The notes below the pieces were generated by a model. It was not told where the DNA came from and ran no database searches. It saw only the letters and a list, made by a program, of their open reading frames with translations. Made by a program: the position numbers and the translations under genes. This document shows, piece after piece, positions 16,737 to 25,733 of a stretch of DNA of 64,000 nt; position 1 is the first letter of the stretch, and each line of letters opens with the position of its first letter. Location of the stretch: positions 351,501 to 415,500 of the forward strand of contig NC_010337.2 of NCBI RefSeq assembly GCF_000019165.1, in the 5' to 3' direction. Source of the stretch: Heliomicrobium modesticaldum Ice1. Its GTDB lineage: Bacteria > Bacillota > Desulfitobacteriia > Heliobacteriales > Heliobacteriaceae.

Positions 16737-17690
16737 ATGATCCTGGCGCACCTATGGTTCATCTTCCGATCGGGAATTAGACTGTCTCTATCCCTTTGGC
16801 CTGTCGCCCTTCTAACATGGCTGTTTCAGGCACTTTTACTGATCCCCTTGCTGATTCCCCTTTTCTCCTATCTGTCCCATGCCCTGCCGCCGCTGGCGGC
16901 CTTATCCGTACCCGGCGAACCGTCTGCTGCCGGCGTCTCCACCGCACTTTCGCTCGTCGCAGGAAGCCACCCCCGCGATTGGGATGCCATGCAGATCTCT
17001 CTCTACTATGATCTGCTGTTTCCCTTCTCGTCGACAGCCGCCGGGAAGCTCTGGCAAAACCTGCAATGGATACCCTTCCTGCTTTTTGCCCTTCTCCGTC
17101 CCTTCTGGCAAGCCGGCGTCTGGTCTTCCCTTCGTCACCGCCTCGTCTTTCCTCGTCACCGAAAGGGCCTCTTTAGGACCTTTTTTGAAGGCGTCGTCTG
17201 CTGGGGCTATGCCAGCCTCCAGATCGCCCTCTGGCTGGCGCCAGTCTGGATTGGCCTCTGGTGGCTTTTCGACAGCCTGTCCAACCGGTTTGACGCCATT
17301 TCTTGGTCCCCGGCAGCATCGCTCCTCATCGCGGGCTTATCCATAATGGTCATCGCTGACCTCCTAGGCCTAGTCGGCGATGCGGCGCGCTGGCGACTGG
17401 TCATGTCTCCTGCTGGTGAAAAGAGGCGCCTTCTCGGACTGCTTCGATCGACAGCATCCGGGCTCACCCGCCACCTCGCTCCGCTGCTGTTGGCCCGCTT
17501 TGCCTTAAACATCATCTTTCTCATCGCCTTGTCGCTGATGCTGTGGTCGCTGCAGCAGTGGCCTGCAGAGGGAATCACCGGAATGACCGGCGCCTTCCTG
17601 TTGCAGCAGACGTCTGTCTTTCTCCTCATCTTTTCCCGGCTTGCCTTAATGGGCGCGACTGCCAGATATCTCCAAAAAACGCAGACCTAA
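16737..17690 (+). CDS. Polytopic membrane protein, unknown
   Basis: 317 aa with about six hydrophobic segments (for example LLLIPLLIPLFSYL and LLLARFALNIIFLIAL). Many Arg residues flank the helices. AGGAGG stands just before adjacent GTG (16734) and ATG (16737) codons. The gap to the preceding gene is 58 nt on the same strand, so the two may be co-transcribed. No family recognised. Confidence 0.6.
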   Translation: MILAHLWFIFRSGIRLSLSLWPVALLTWLFQALLLIPLLIPLFSYLSHALPPLAALSVPGEPSAAGVSTALSLVAGSHPRDWDAMQISLYYDLLFPFSSTAAGKLWQNLQWIPFLLFALLRPFWQAGVWSSLRHRLVFPRHRKGLFRTFFEGVVCWGYASLQIALWLAPVWIGLWWLFDSLSNRFDAISWSPAASLLIAGLSIMVIADLLGLVGDAARWRLVMSPAGEKRRLLGLLRSTASGLTRHLAPLLLARFALNIIFLIALSLMLWSLQQWPAEGITGMTGAFLLQQTSVFLLIFSRLALMGATARYLQKTQT

Positions 17691-17971
17691 CAGACCTTCC
17701 TTGCAAAGGATTAAGCCAGACCACCAGCGCTGCATAAACATAAACTCGATTTATCAACCGAAAGGTGAGCTTTTGGAAAAGATAGCTTGGGCAATGGCCC
17801 GGCTTTCTTCATTTACGTTGACAGATTGAGCATTTGTTTGGCCAGTAAACTGGTTTGAAGGATAGGGGAAAGAATTGGCGAAATAGTAAATAACGTCCGC
17901 CATTGTATAGTGCGCTGGAGACTTTGTCCGAATGGCTGGTAATGGAGCCTAGCAAAATAGGGGGAATTAGG

Positions 17972-18991
17972 ATGAGCACATTCACGCGCCTTCAAGCAGA
18001 AAACTTTTCCGCCTTTGAGAGTCTCGATTTATCTTTTTCCCCGGGGATAAACGTTTTTATTGGCAAAAACGGCACCGGCAAAACCCATGTCATGAAGACG
18101 TTATACGCTGCCGGAGCGATTACAGGCAGGCTTGAAGGCTTTATCGATAAGATGATACGTATTTTTCTACCTTACGAATATAGAATCGGCAGACTAGTGC
18201 GGAGAAAAAGAGGGTCGACTACCGCAAAGATCGTTGTATCCTGCAATAAAGAGCAACTCAGTCTTACCTTTACCAATCACTCAAAAAACACGCCGATTGA
18301 TGCTAATGAGGAGAAGTGGAAGAAGCTCAAGATTAAATGCGCCTATATTCCAGTCAAAGAAATGCTGGCGAATGCGCCGGGATTTCGCTCGCTCTATTCG
18401 GAGCGACTCGTCCATTTTGAAGAAATCTATGCCGATATCATTGACCGCGCCTATCTGCCTCCCAAAAGGGGGCCATTGGAGGAGAACCGGGCCAATCTAT
18501 TACGGAAGCTGGAAAACGTCTTAGAGGGTAAGGTTGTCACAGAAGGCGAAACCTTTTTCTTAAAAAATAATCAGGGAATGTTGGAATTCACCCTGCTCGC
18601 CGAAGGGTTGCGAAAGCTGGCGCTGCTTTGGCTACTGATCCAAAACGAAACACTATTAAAGGGGTCGGTTTTGTTTTGGGACGAACCGGAAGCAAATCTT
18701 AACCCGCAGATGGTACGGGTCGTTGTGGAGATCTTACTGGAGTTGCAGCGTTTTGGCGTACAAGTGTTTATTGCGACCCATGACTATGTGACACTGAAGG
18801 AATTCGAGCTTCAACGAACAAAAGAAGATAAGATATTATTTCACTCTTTTTTCCGCAAAGATGATGGTGAACCGGTCGATATTTCGACCTCTAGTGATTA
18901 CAGCCTTATCGATGAAAATGCGATCATAGATAAATACCTGGACCTCTATGATCGGGAGGTTCATAAGGCGCTGGGAGGAGAAGAGGTTTGA
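17972..18991 (+). CDS. AAA-family (SMC/RecF-like) ATPase, first gene of an ATPase-nuclease pair
   Basis: 339 aa. The N-terminus reads as an SMC/RecF-type ATPase: an RLQAENF...F strand, then Walker A GKNGTGKT at residues 31-38. The C-terminal half has Walker B VLFWDEPEANLNP near residue 235 and the switch His in FIATHDYVTL near residue 268. The region between is about 190 aa, too short for a long coiled coil, which fits the AAA_15/AAA_21 group found in defence systems and OLD-like proteins. No TOPRIM domain is fused. The stop overlaps the start of the next gene, which encodes a PD-(D/E)XK-like protein. The ribosome site before ATG 17972 is weak. Confidence 0.82.
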   Translation: MSTFTRLQAENFSAFESLDLSFSPGINVFIGKNGTGKTHVMKTLYAAGAITGRLEGFIDKMIRIFLPYEYRIGRLVRRKRGSTTAKIVVSCNKEQLSLTFTNHSKNTPIDANEEKWKKLKIKCAYIPVKEMLANAPGFRSLYSERLVHFEEIYADIIDRAYLPPKRGPLEENRANLLRKLENVLEGKVVTEGETFFLKNNQGMLEFTLLAEGLRKLALLWLLIQNETLLKGSVLFWDEPEANLNPQMVRVVVEILLELQRFGVQVFIATHDYVTLKEFELQRTKEDKILFHSFFRKDDGEPVDISTSSDYSLIDENAIIDKYLDLYDREVHKALGGEEV

Positions 18992-19491
18992 TTTTCAGGG
19001 AGAACCAGTTAGAATTTAACTTTACTGGCGCCTTGTCTGTCGAAAAACTAGACCAGCCTGGACAGACACTACCAGAGGGGATGAAGTTTGTAGATTTTGT
19101 GGTAGAAACCGAGGATTCAGTTTTGCTTATTGAAGTAAAAGATCCGAGCAATACACATGCATTGCAACAAACCAGGGTTGAGTTTATCAATCGAATGCAC
19201 AGTGATACACTAGTGGTTAAGGAACTGGTACCGAAGTGCCGGGATAGTTATACGTACTTACATCTGATGGAGAGAGATGGAAAACCCTTTACCTACATCG
19301 TCCTCATCTGTCTGGAGAATTTGAATTTTGATCCTAGGCTATTGCCCGTCGTTACAACAAAATTACGTGCGAGATTGAACAAAGAAGGAGAGCAGCCATG
19401 GAGAAGAACGTACATATCGAACTGTCAAATAATAGACTGTGAGCGCTGGAATCGTGTTATGCCCTATCCTGTAAAACGTGTGGTCACTTAG
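18988..19491 (+). CDS. Putative PD-(D/E)XK nuclease-like protein partnered with the ATPase
   Basis: 167 aa. The core is FVDFVVETEDSVLLIEVKD at residues 34-52: Asp36, 12 residues, then Glu49-Val-Lys51, each on a hydrophobic strand. This is the D-x(n)-ExK arrangement of PD-(D/E)XK nucleases. The rest of the protein matches nothing I recognise. It starts with TTG overlapping the ATPase stop (TTGA), with GGAGGAGAAGAGG upstream, so the two proteins are made in coupled amounts. A nuclease is inferred from one motif; a degenerate or binding-only fold is possible. Confidence 0.6.
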   Translation: MIFRENQLEFNFTGALSVEKLDQPGQTLPEGMKFVDFVVETEDSVLLIEVKDPSNTHALQQTRVEFINRMHSDTLVVKELVPKCRDSYTYLHLMERDGKPFTYIVLICLENLNFDPRLLPVVTTKLRARLNKEGEQPWRRTYISNCQIIDCERWNRVMPYPVKRVVT

Positions 19492-19522
19492 AAAGAACAT
19501 AAAAAATTGAACCGCCTGAAAG

Positions 19523-19573
19523 GAAAAAGACGCCCCTGATAAGGCACTACCGGTAAGCAGCACCAAGGGCGTC
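19523..19573 (-). terminator. Probable terminator downstream of the globin-coupled sensor gene
   Basis: On the minus strand GACGCCC (19573-19567) pairs with GGGCGTC (19535-19529), followed by TTTTT. The 31-nt interior is partly self-complementary. It lies about 130 nt past the sensor stop. Confidence 0.55.
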
Positions 19574-19702
19574 CGCACTAAAAAACATTCCCAAGGAAAG
19601 GCCTTCTCCGCCGTTACCGATGATAACCAGCGCACGAAGGCCTGTTGGCGCATAAGGCGTCGTTCCTGGCTTTCTCTTTTGCGCCTGTCAGTTTAGGCTT
19701 GA

Positions 19703-20998
19703 TCAGCGATTGATGGCCATGACGGACAGCGCCTCGGCAGACCGGGCCACTTCATCAGAGGCTTCCTCGATCTGCTTGGACGTGGTTGTCAGGCTCTCGA
19801 TCTCCGTGGCGATCTGTTTCACCTTATCCTGGTTGTAGCCGATGGACTTGATGATCTCGCCGAAGCTACGAACGACCTCAGCCGCCTGTTGGGAAGCAGC
19901 GTCCATGGCCTTGCTCGTATCGACCATGGCTTGGGAGACTTCGAGCGTGTGCTGGCGCGAGATCCGGATCATTTCGGCGATCTCCTGGACCGACTGTTCC
20001 GAGAATCCGGCCAGCTTCTTCACCTCGTTAGCGACGACGGTGAAGCCGCGGCCCGATTCGCCGGCCCGAGCGGCTTCAATGGCGGCATTCAGGGAGAGCA
20101 GGTTCGTCTGGGTGGCGATGCCCTGGATGACGCCGGCGATCGACTCGATCTTCTCAGAGCTCTCGTCGAGGGCCTTGATCTTGTCCTGCATGCCCTGAAT
20201 CAGGACGTTGAGGTTTTCAATGGCCGTGCCGGTCTGCTGGATCCGTTTCTCGCCGCTCTCGGCCAACTGATTGACCTGGCTGGCGAACTGGGTGGCCTGA
20301 ATGGCGTTTTGGGCGATGCGTTGGGCCGCCGAGGCCATCTCGGCCGCCGAGGCTGCCGTCTCTTCGGCGGTGGCCGCCAAGGTCTGGCTGGAGTCGTTGA
20401 CCCGGGTTTGCAGGAGTTGAATTTCGTTGAGGGCATTTTCAAGCTCTGCCTTCTTGTCGATCTCCTGCATGTAATCGGTGATGTAGGCGGACATGACCGT
20501 CTGCTGGTCTAGGTTGGTCAGGCGCTGCAGCGCCGTGTTGACTTCCAGCGCCCGTCCCTTGTCGCGCATCTCTTCCAAAATGGGAATGATGGCGTTGAAG
20601 AGCGCCTGGTAGGCAGCCGTGTACCAGTAAGCCGGCAATTTGATCCGATTATGTACATGACCGATCTTTTGACGTTCTTCGATATAGCGGTCATCCACTT
20701 TGTCGGTGAAGAGGCTCTTCAAGTACCCTTTGAAGGTTACCCGCAACTTATCGACAGACGAATGGGTTTCGATGAACGATTTCAACTCAGGGATTGCAAG
20801 GAGCTGCTTATAGAAGTTGTTGGCCACCTCGTCGAGACGCGGCTCGATCAACGGGCGCAGTTCCGCTAGTAATGCCAAGTCCCGCGTGCTGAGGTTAAGC
20901 AGCTTTTGCGCCACCTTCGCCTCTTCGCCGGATACGTTGATGGACATGCCGGCTGGTATCGTTACAGGGCCGCTACTTTGGTTCCGGCCGAAAAACAT
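19703..20998 (-). CDS. Soluble globin-coupled methyl-accepting sensor (HemAT-like)
   Basis: 431 aa. The N-terminal protoglobin domain (residues 25-185) carries the proximal haem His116 in [14 protein letters not shown] and a distal-side Tyr63 in NNFYKQL. The C-terminal half is an MCP signalling domain with the hairpin tip [21 protein letters not shown] near residue 300. There is no membrane helix and no C-terminal CheR tether. HemAT proteins sense O2 and drive aerotaxis through CheA/CheW; in an anaerobe this would serve avoidance or redox sensing. The ATG at 20998 has a G run 7 nt upstream; the ATG at 21013 overlaps AAGGAG. Confidence 0.92.
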   Translation of the reverse strand: MFFGRNQSSGPVTIPAGMSINVSGEEAKVAQKLLNLSTRDLALLAELRPLIEPRLDEVANNFYKQLLAIPELKSFIETHSSVDKLRVTFKGYLKSLFTDKVDDRYIEERQKIGHVHNRIKLPAYWYTAAYQALFNAIIPILEEMRDKGRALEVNTALQRLTNLDQQTVMSAYITDYMQEIDKKAELENALNEIQLLQTRVNDSSQTLAATAEETAASAAEMASAAQRIAQNAIQATQFASQVNQLAESGEKRIQQTGTAIENLNVLIQGMQDKIKALDESSEKIESIAGVIQGIATQTNLLSLNAAIEAARAGESGRGFTVVANEVKKLAGFSEQSVQEIAEMIRISRQHTLEVSQAMVDTSKAMDAASQQAAEVVRSFGEIIKSIGYNQDKVKQIATEIESLTTTSKQIEEASDEVARSAEALSVMAINR

Positions 20999-21308
20999 AT
21001 CGCTTCCCCCCATCTCCTTGTCTGCCTGTCACCGATTATTATACATCTTTCGGTTCGCCCTTGGAAAGGCACAAATCTGGTGCCGGCCAAACTCTCCGAG
21101 CCCACAGGCCCAGGCCATATGTTTGTGGGACCACGGGGCGATCAACCGCTCCTTCTGCCGCTTTTTTCCGCGCAGATCTGCCATAACTGGTTCATCAGGT
21201 TTTTCATCAGCAGGATTCCTTTCCTTGTTTGGCGAAAATATCAACGAATCATCCAGCCAAGCATCCGACAGTCTCAGGGATTATCAACTCGGAAGGAGGC
21301 CTCGCTGT

Positions 21309-22193
21309 TTGGACAACTTCACGAAGCGCCCCTACGGTTCCCCTTTCTCCCGTTCTCTCCTCTTGTTCATTCTGCTTGCGCTCGTCTCCGCCATCGCCTT
21401 GTCCGGCTGCAGCCTATCCCGGGCAACGCCCCCGGCTGAAAGTGCCCCTGATGATCAAGGGAAAGCAGTCACCGCTGCTGCGGAAACGACGGTTCGACTC
21501 TTTTTCCCCGATCAGGAGTTGCAACGCTTGGTCAAAGAAGAACGACCCCTGAACGGCGGCGCCGAAGAAAAAGTTCGCCAGACCTTTGAACTCCTGAAAG
21601 GCGGTCCCCAGAACGGCCAACTGACCACGCTCATCCCGGCAAAGACCCGCCTGCTCGGCGTGACCATCAAAGACACCCAGTTGGAAGTGAACCTTTCTCA
21701 GGAGATCCGCCAGAGCAACGTAGGCTCCACCGGGGAAGCCCTGTTGATCGGCTCCCTCGTCAACAGCTTCTCCTCCCTCGGCTACACCGGGGTTCAACTC
21801 ATCGTGGAGGGCCAAAAGGTCGAAACCCTGGCCGGTCACCTGGACATCTCCCGCCCCCTGTCCTTTTTTGACGAATTGACCATCCGCCAGGGACCGATCC
21901 CGCCGCCCGAGAAGATCGGCGACATTGAAAAGGATGTGCGGCAGGGTCACCAGCAGTGGCGCCTTGACCCGCTGGAAGTGACCCGCGTCGACGGGATCGC
22001 CCTCGGATTCGAGCCGGAAAAGGACTGTTTCAGCCTGATCAGCCAATCAGAGGCGGTCGGCAAACCGGTGGCCAAGGTGAGAGTTCGTCACGGCAAGATG
22101 GATTTCCTTGTCGAACTGACCCAACCGGCAGGCGCCGGAAAAGAACACATCTGGGTGATCCGGTCTGTCGCCGCGGTGCCGCCAGGAGCATAA
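21309..22193 (+). CDS. GerMN-domain lipoprotein
   Basis: 294 aa. A signal peptide ends in a lipobox, AIALSGCS, so the protein is anchored outside the membrane. The central region carries the GerMN fold (VRLFFPDQELQRLVKEER, LLKGGPQNG, LEVNLSQEIRQSNVGSTGE and LLIGSLVNSFSSLGYTGVQL), as in GerM of Bacillus and sporulation-linked lipoproteins. The start is TTG at 21309 with AAGGAGG about 10 nt upstream; no in-frame ATG gives a sensible signal peptide. It supports a spore-forming host. Confidence 0.85.
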   Translation: MDNFTKRPYGSPFSRSLLLFILLALVSAIALSGCSLSRATPPAESAPDDQGKAVTAAAETTVRLFFPDQELQRLVKEERPLNGGAEEKVRQTFELLKGGPQNGQLTTLIPAKTRLLGVTIKDTQLEVNLSQEIRQSNVGSTGEALLIGSLVNSFSSLGYTGVQLIVEGQKVETLAGHLDISRPLSFFDELTIRQGPIPPPEKIGDIEKDVRQGHQQWRLDPLEVTRVDGIALGFEPEKDCFSLISQSEAVGKPVAKVRVRHGKMDFLVELTQPAGAGKEHIWVIRSVAAVPPGA

Positions 22194-22311
22194 CGCAATC
22201 TGGCAGCTGGAGCATCAAATCGTACGGAAAAATGAGCCGCCTCCGCCCTCGTCCGCCTCATCAGCTGAATGCCCGCCCCTGCCGGCGGAAAAAATATAAA
22301 AGGGAGGCGAT

Positions 22312-22491
22312 ATGATGGCGGACAAACCGAAAGGCATGCATACCTATCATCTCGATCCGGAATCGCTGGAAAGGCTCTACAAGAAGTACGGACGCCCCGG
22401 GGAAATCGCCCCCGGCGTGAAAGCCCCCCGTAAACGCTCCATCGCGCCGGACCGGGAACCGGGGGCCGTTCCGCTGTTGGAAACAGAGTGA
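22312..22491 (+). CDS. 59-aa small protein, paralogue of the one at 44694
   Basis: Read by hand as 59 aa. The middle reads YHLDPESLERLYKKYGRPGE then IAPGVKAPRKR. The 52-aa protein at 44694 has the same order: Y-L-SPEELEELW, G-KPGE, LAPGIKAPKKR. The shared core is about 34 residues, with an acidic helix, a G(R/K)PGE turn and a basic APG-KAP-KR tail. GGGAGG precedes the double ATG, and a strong terminator follows 22 nt after the stop, so it is a monocistronic unit. Function unknown. Confidence 0.7.
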   Translation: MMADKPKGMHTYHLDPESLERLYKKYGRPGEIAPGVKAPRKRSIAPDREPGAVPLLETE

Positions 22492-22513
22492 TGGACCTTG
22501 ACGGAAGGACAAA

Positions 22514-22550
22514 CGATACCTTTCCCCCCGGGAAGGGTATCGCTTTTTTT
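22514..22550 (+). terminator. Terminator of the 59-aa gene
   Basis: A 12-13-bp stem with one G-T pair (22514-22542, loop CCCC) is followed by seven T. Confidence 0.9.
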
Positions 22551-22568
22551 CGCCCTTTCTCATGTTTC

Positions 22569-22609
22569 GATTTTGAACATAAAATCTCTCATTTCTCGAA
22601 CATAAAATC
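22569..22609. promoter_or_regulatory. Palindrome with a repeated half-site upstream of the cNMP/CBS gene
   Basis: GATTTT-gaacat-AAAATC (22569-22586) is a perfect inverted repeat. The 12-mer GAACATAAAATC recurs at 22598-22609, 23 nt from its first copy at 22575. About two helical turns of spacing suggests tandem binding sites. The regulator is unknown. Confidence 0.35.
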
Positions 22610-22775
22610 GCTGATGAGATCGCTCGCTCAAATGAAGACCGCTTTGCGCCGCCTGCTCCCTGTAGACCTCTCTAATTGATAGAATTTTCAAAAAACCAGT
22701 TGTCTTTTCCTTCCCTGACGATTTAAAATATTGTTACGAGCCGATTCAGGGGCCGCACGGGAAGGAGCGAGGACG

Positions 22776-24698
22776 ATGATGGATCCCCTGGCGCAGATCC
22801 GCGCCATCGCCCCCTTTGATCAGTTACCCGAGGAGGCCTTGCGCAGCGTGGCCGAGAAAATGACTTCCCTTCGCTTTTCCAAAGGGGAGGTTATTTTTTC
22901 GCAAAACCAACCGGCCTTCCCCCACCTCTTCCTGGCGCTCGACGGGATGGCAGAGATCATCATTCAAAACGACGCCGGGGTGTCGACGGTGATCGGCTTT
23001 CGCCAAGGCGGCGAGTTCTTTGGGGAAACCTGCATCGTCGAGAAGAAATATCCTGCCACCGTCAAGGCGATCGATGACATGACCTGCCTGACGATCCCCT
23101 TTGACGAACTACACCGGCTCTGGGAAAAGCACGCCGCCTTCTCGGCCTACTTCTCCCGACTCTTCGCCTCCCGTTTTCGGGCCATGATCGACGAGATTGT
23201 GGCCGAACACTCCGGGGAGGCGCCCGGTATGGATGGGCGGCCCTTTCGCAAACGCGCCGTTGACATGATGTCCTCGCCGGTATACACCATCGCCGCCAGC
23301 GAGCCGGTGACAAAAGCGGCCCGATTGATGGCCGACAAGCGCGTCGGTTCCCTCGTCGTCACTGAAGGGGAGCACCCCATCGGCATCATCACCGAACGAG
23401 ATCTTGTCTATAATGTGCTGGCTGCGCCGTTCCCTGATGACGCGACCGGGCCCCTCGCTTTTCCTCCATTGAAATCGGCCATGAACAGCCGGTTTATCAC
23501 CCTGCCACCCGAATCCTATTATTATCAGGTATTGCTGACCATGATCCGCGAGACGGTCCGTTATGTCGGTGTCGTCGACAAGGGTCGTCTGCTCGGCATC
23601 GTCGCCCTGACAGACCTGATCCGCAACCGCGACGCCGGCGCCCTGTCCATCGTCGACGGGATCGAGCACTGTCGCTCTGTCGATGAACTGGCGGCCAGGG
23701 CCAAGGTGATCGACCGGCTGCTCACGGCCATGGTGGCTGAACAGGCGCAACCAGCCGAGATCACCGAGGTCATCACCGTCCTCTACGACCGGCTGACGGT
23801 GCGCATCATCGAACTGGCCCTCGATGTGCTGGCCAAGCGTCGGCTGACGCCGCCGGCGCCTTTCTGCTGGCTGACCATGGGATCGGGAGGGCGGCGCGAA
23901 CAGACGCTGCGCACAGATCAGGACCATGCCATCGTTTTTGCCGACGTGCCGGAGGAAGATCGGGAGTCGGCGCGCGCCTTTTATCTCGACCTGGGCGAGC
24001 TCGTCACCAAGGGCTTGGAGGCCTGCGGCTTCGCCCGCTGTCCCGGTCAGGTCATGGCCGGCAACCCCCGCTGGTGCCATTCCTTCAGCGAATGGATGCA
24101 CCGCCTCGGCGTCTGGGTAGAGGAATCGGTGCCCGATCATGTGCGCCAGTTGACCATCTTCCTCGATTTCCGCGGCCTCTACGGCGACCAGACGCTGGCC
24201 CGCCGTCTGCGAGACGCCGTCTGTCAGACCTACCGCCGCTTCCCCGTCGGTCTGCACCACCTAGCCAAGGATGACCTGCGCCACCAGGTGAGCCTCGGTT
24301 TCTTCAAACCCTTTGTCACGGAAAAGAGCGGCGATCACAAAGATGAAATCGATCTGAAGCGCAGCCTGTTGGTGCATCTGATCGACTGTGTCCGCGTCTT
24401 TGCCCTGCGCGAGGGGATTCCGGAGACGAACACGCTCACCCGGATCCACCGCCTGGCAGAACGAGGCGTCTTTCACGCCAATGACGCCGAACAGTTTTGT
24501 TTCAGCTATAACACCCTGACGGGCATGCGCTTCCGAGAGAATCTACGCAAGCTGCAAGAGGGGCGCTCCCCCGACAACTACATCCACCCCTACCGGTTGA
24601 CCAAGCGAGAGCAGGCGGCGTTGAAAGAGGCGATTCAGGGCGTCATTCGATTGCAAAGCCTGACCGGTTCGGCTTTTCGCGTCGAGGGCTTCCTGTAA
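22776..24698 (+). CDS. cNMP-binding / CBS-pair / DUF294 nucleotidyltransferase-like signalling protein
   Basis: 640 aa. The domain order is a cyclic-nucleotide-binding fold (residues 10-125, with GGEFFGETCIV), a CBS pair (about 155-295, MADKRVGSLVVTEGEHPIGI and later VGVVDKGRLLGIVALTDLI), then DUF294 with the nucleotidyltransferase motif MGSGGRREQTLRTDQDHAI near residue 370 and its C-terminal helical domain. Proteins of this layout resemble GlnD-type transferases and are thought to sense nucleotides; their substrate is unproven. The ATG at 22776 has GGAAGGAG upstream. Its only same-strand follower, the exonuclease gene, starts 155 nt away. Confidence 0.9.
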   Translation: MMDPLAQIRAIAPFDQLPEEALRSVAEKMTSLRFSKGEVIFSQNQPAFPHLFLALDGMAEIIIQNDAGVSTVIGFRQGGEFFGETCIVEKKYPATVKAIDDMTCLTIPFDELHRLWEKHAAFSAYFSRLFASRFRAMIDEIVAEHSGEAPGMDGRPFRKRAVDMMSSPVYTIAASEPVTKAARLMADKRVGSLVVTEGEHPIGIITERDLVYNVLAAPFPDDATGPLAFPPLKSAMNSRFITLPPESYYYQVLLTMIRETVRYVGVVDKGRLLGIVALTDLIRNRDAGALSIVDGIEHCRSVDELAARAKVIDRLLTAMVAEQAQPAEITEVITVLYDRLTVRIIELALDVLAKRRLTPPAPFCWLTMGSGGRREQTLRTDQDHAIVFADVPEEDRESARAFYLDLGELVTKGLEACGFARCPGQVMAGNPRWCHSFSEWMHRLGVWVEESVPDHVRQLTIFLDFRGLYGDQTLARRLRDAVCQTYRRFPVGLHHLAKDDLRHQVSLGFFKPFVTEKSGDHKDEIDLKRSLLVHLIDCVRVFALREGIPETNTLTRIHRLAERGVFHANDAEQFCFSYNTLTGMRFRENLRKLQEGRSPDNYIHPYRLTKREQAALKEAIQGVIRLQSLTGSAFRVEGFL

Positions 24699-24853
24699 CG
24701 GCTCTATGGTCCTTGCTTGGACATCGGCCTTCCGGCCTGCTCTGCCCTAGCCTCCTGGCGAGGCTTCCCATGATTAAGGATTTCGCTTCCGATGGAGGGG
24801 TTCTCTGACGGGCGCATCGATTGCGCTTTTTCGATCCGGTGGAGGTGTCATCC

Positions 24854-25588
24854 TTGATTGAAACTTTTCGCTATCTTTTCGGCCTTGAACGCAGCGGTTT
24901 CCCCGGGCGGATGCCCGAACCGGCCCTGTCCGCCCGCTTAGTGGAAAAGTGTCGTCGCAATCGGGGGCGCCATAGCCCCTTTCGACTGCTCCGGGACATC
25001 ACTTTCGTCGTCTTTGATACTGAGACAACAGGACTGAGTGTTCCTAACGACGATGTGATCGCTCTCGGCGGCGTAGCCCTGCCGCCTGGTGGCGAAGGGG
25101 CGGAATGGACCGAAGATACCGGGAAGGTGCGAGTCTTTGACCGTCTCGTCAACCCCCATCGCCCTATCCCTGTTCTGGCGCGAGAGATCACCGGCATCGA
25201 TGATGATATGGTTTTTTCCCAACCGACCATCTATCCGGTTCTTGACGACTTTCTGGATTTTATCGACGGCGCCGTCCTGGTGGCCCACGGGATCGCCTTC
25301 GATGTGGGATTTCTCGACAAGTACCTGCGCCCGCTCCGAACGAAGCTCTATCACCCTGTCATCGACACGATCACCCTATCGCGCGTCTTGGAACCTTTTC
25401 GCGCCGAACACAGCCTCGACGCCCTGGTCGCAGACTACGGGATCACGCCCCGCCGCCGCCACAGCGCCCTCGGCGACGCGCAGATGACGGCGGATCTGTT
25501 TGCAGCCATGCTGGTCCGTCTGCAAAAACTTCGGCAAGTACACACTCTCGGCGATTTGCAGCGTATTTTGGCGCAGCAGCACCTCTAG
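24854..25588 (+). CDS. DEDDh 3'-5' exonuclease (DnaQ-like)
   Basis: 244 aa. The exonuclease motifs are in order: FVVFDTETTGL near residue 55, ITGIDDDMV, VLVAHGIAFDVGFLDKY near residue 150 and HSALGDAQMTADLF near residue 210, giving the Asp-Glu-Asp-Asp-His set. It resembles the epsilon proofreading subunit but stands alone, like the family's RNase T/exonuclease X-type members, so proofreading, repair or RNA trimming are all possible. The start is TTG at 24854 with GGAGG 8 nt upstream. Confidence 0.88.
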   Translation: MIETFRYLFGLERSGFPGRMPEPALSARLVEKCRRNRGRHSPFRLLRDITFVVFDTETTGLSVPNDDVIALGGVALPPGGEGAEWTEDTGKVRVFDRLVNPHRPIPVLAREITGIDDDMVFSQPTIYPVLDDFLDFIDGAVLVAHGIAFDVGFLDKYLRPLRTKLYHPVIDTITLSRVLEPFRAEHSLDALVADYGITPRRRHSALGDAQMTADLFAAMLVRLQKLRQVHTLGDLQRILAQQHL

Positions 25589-25733
25589 GAGCGCGCCATC
25601 CCTCTCTTGTCCAGAGGACGCCCTTCACAGCCCCGAAGGGAGTTTGTGTTCCAACGGCAGAGGCGCTAATATAATAAAGCAGCAATGCAGCATAACAATA
25701 AAATGCTTACTCCGGCGGAAGGAGGATCTCTCG

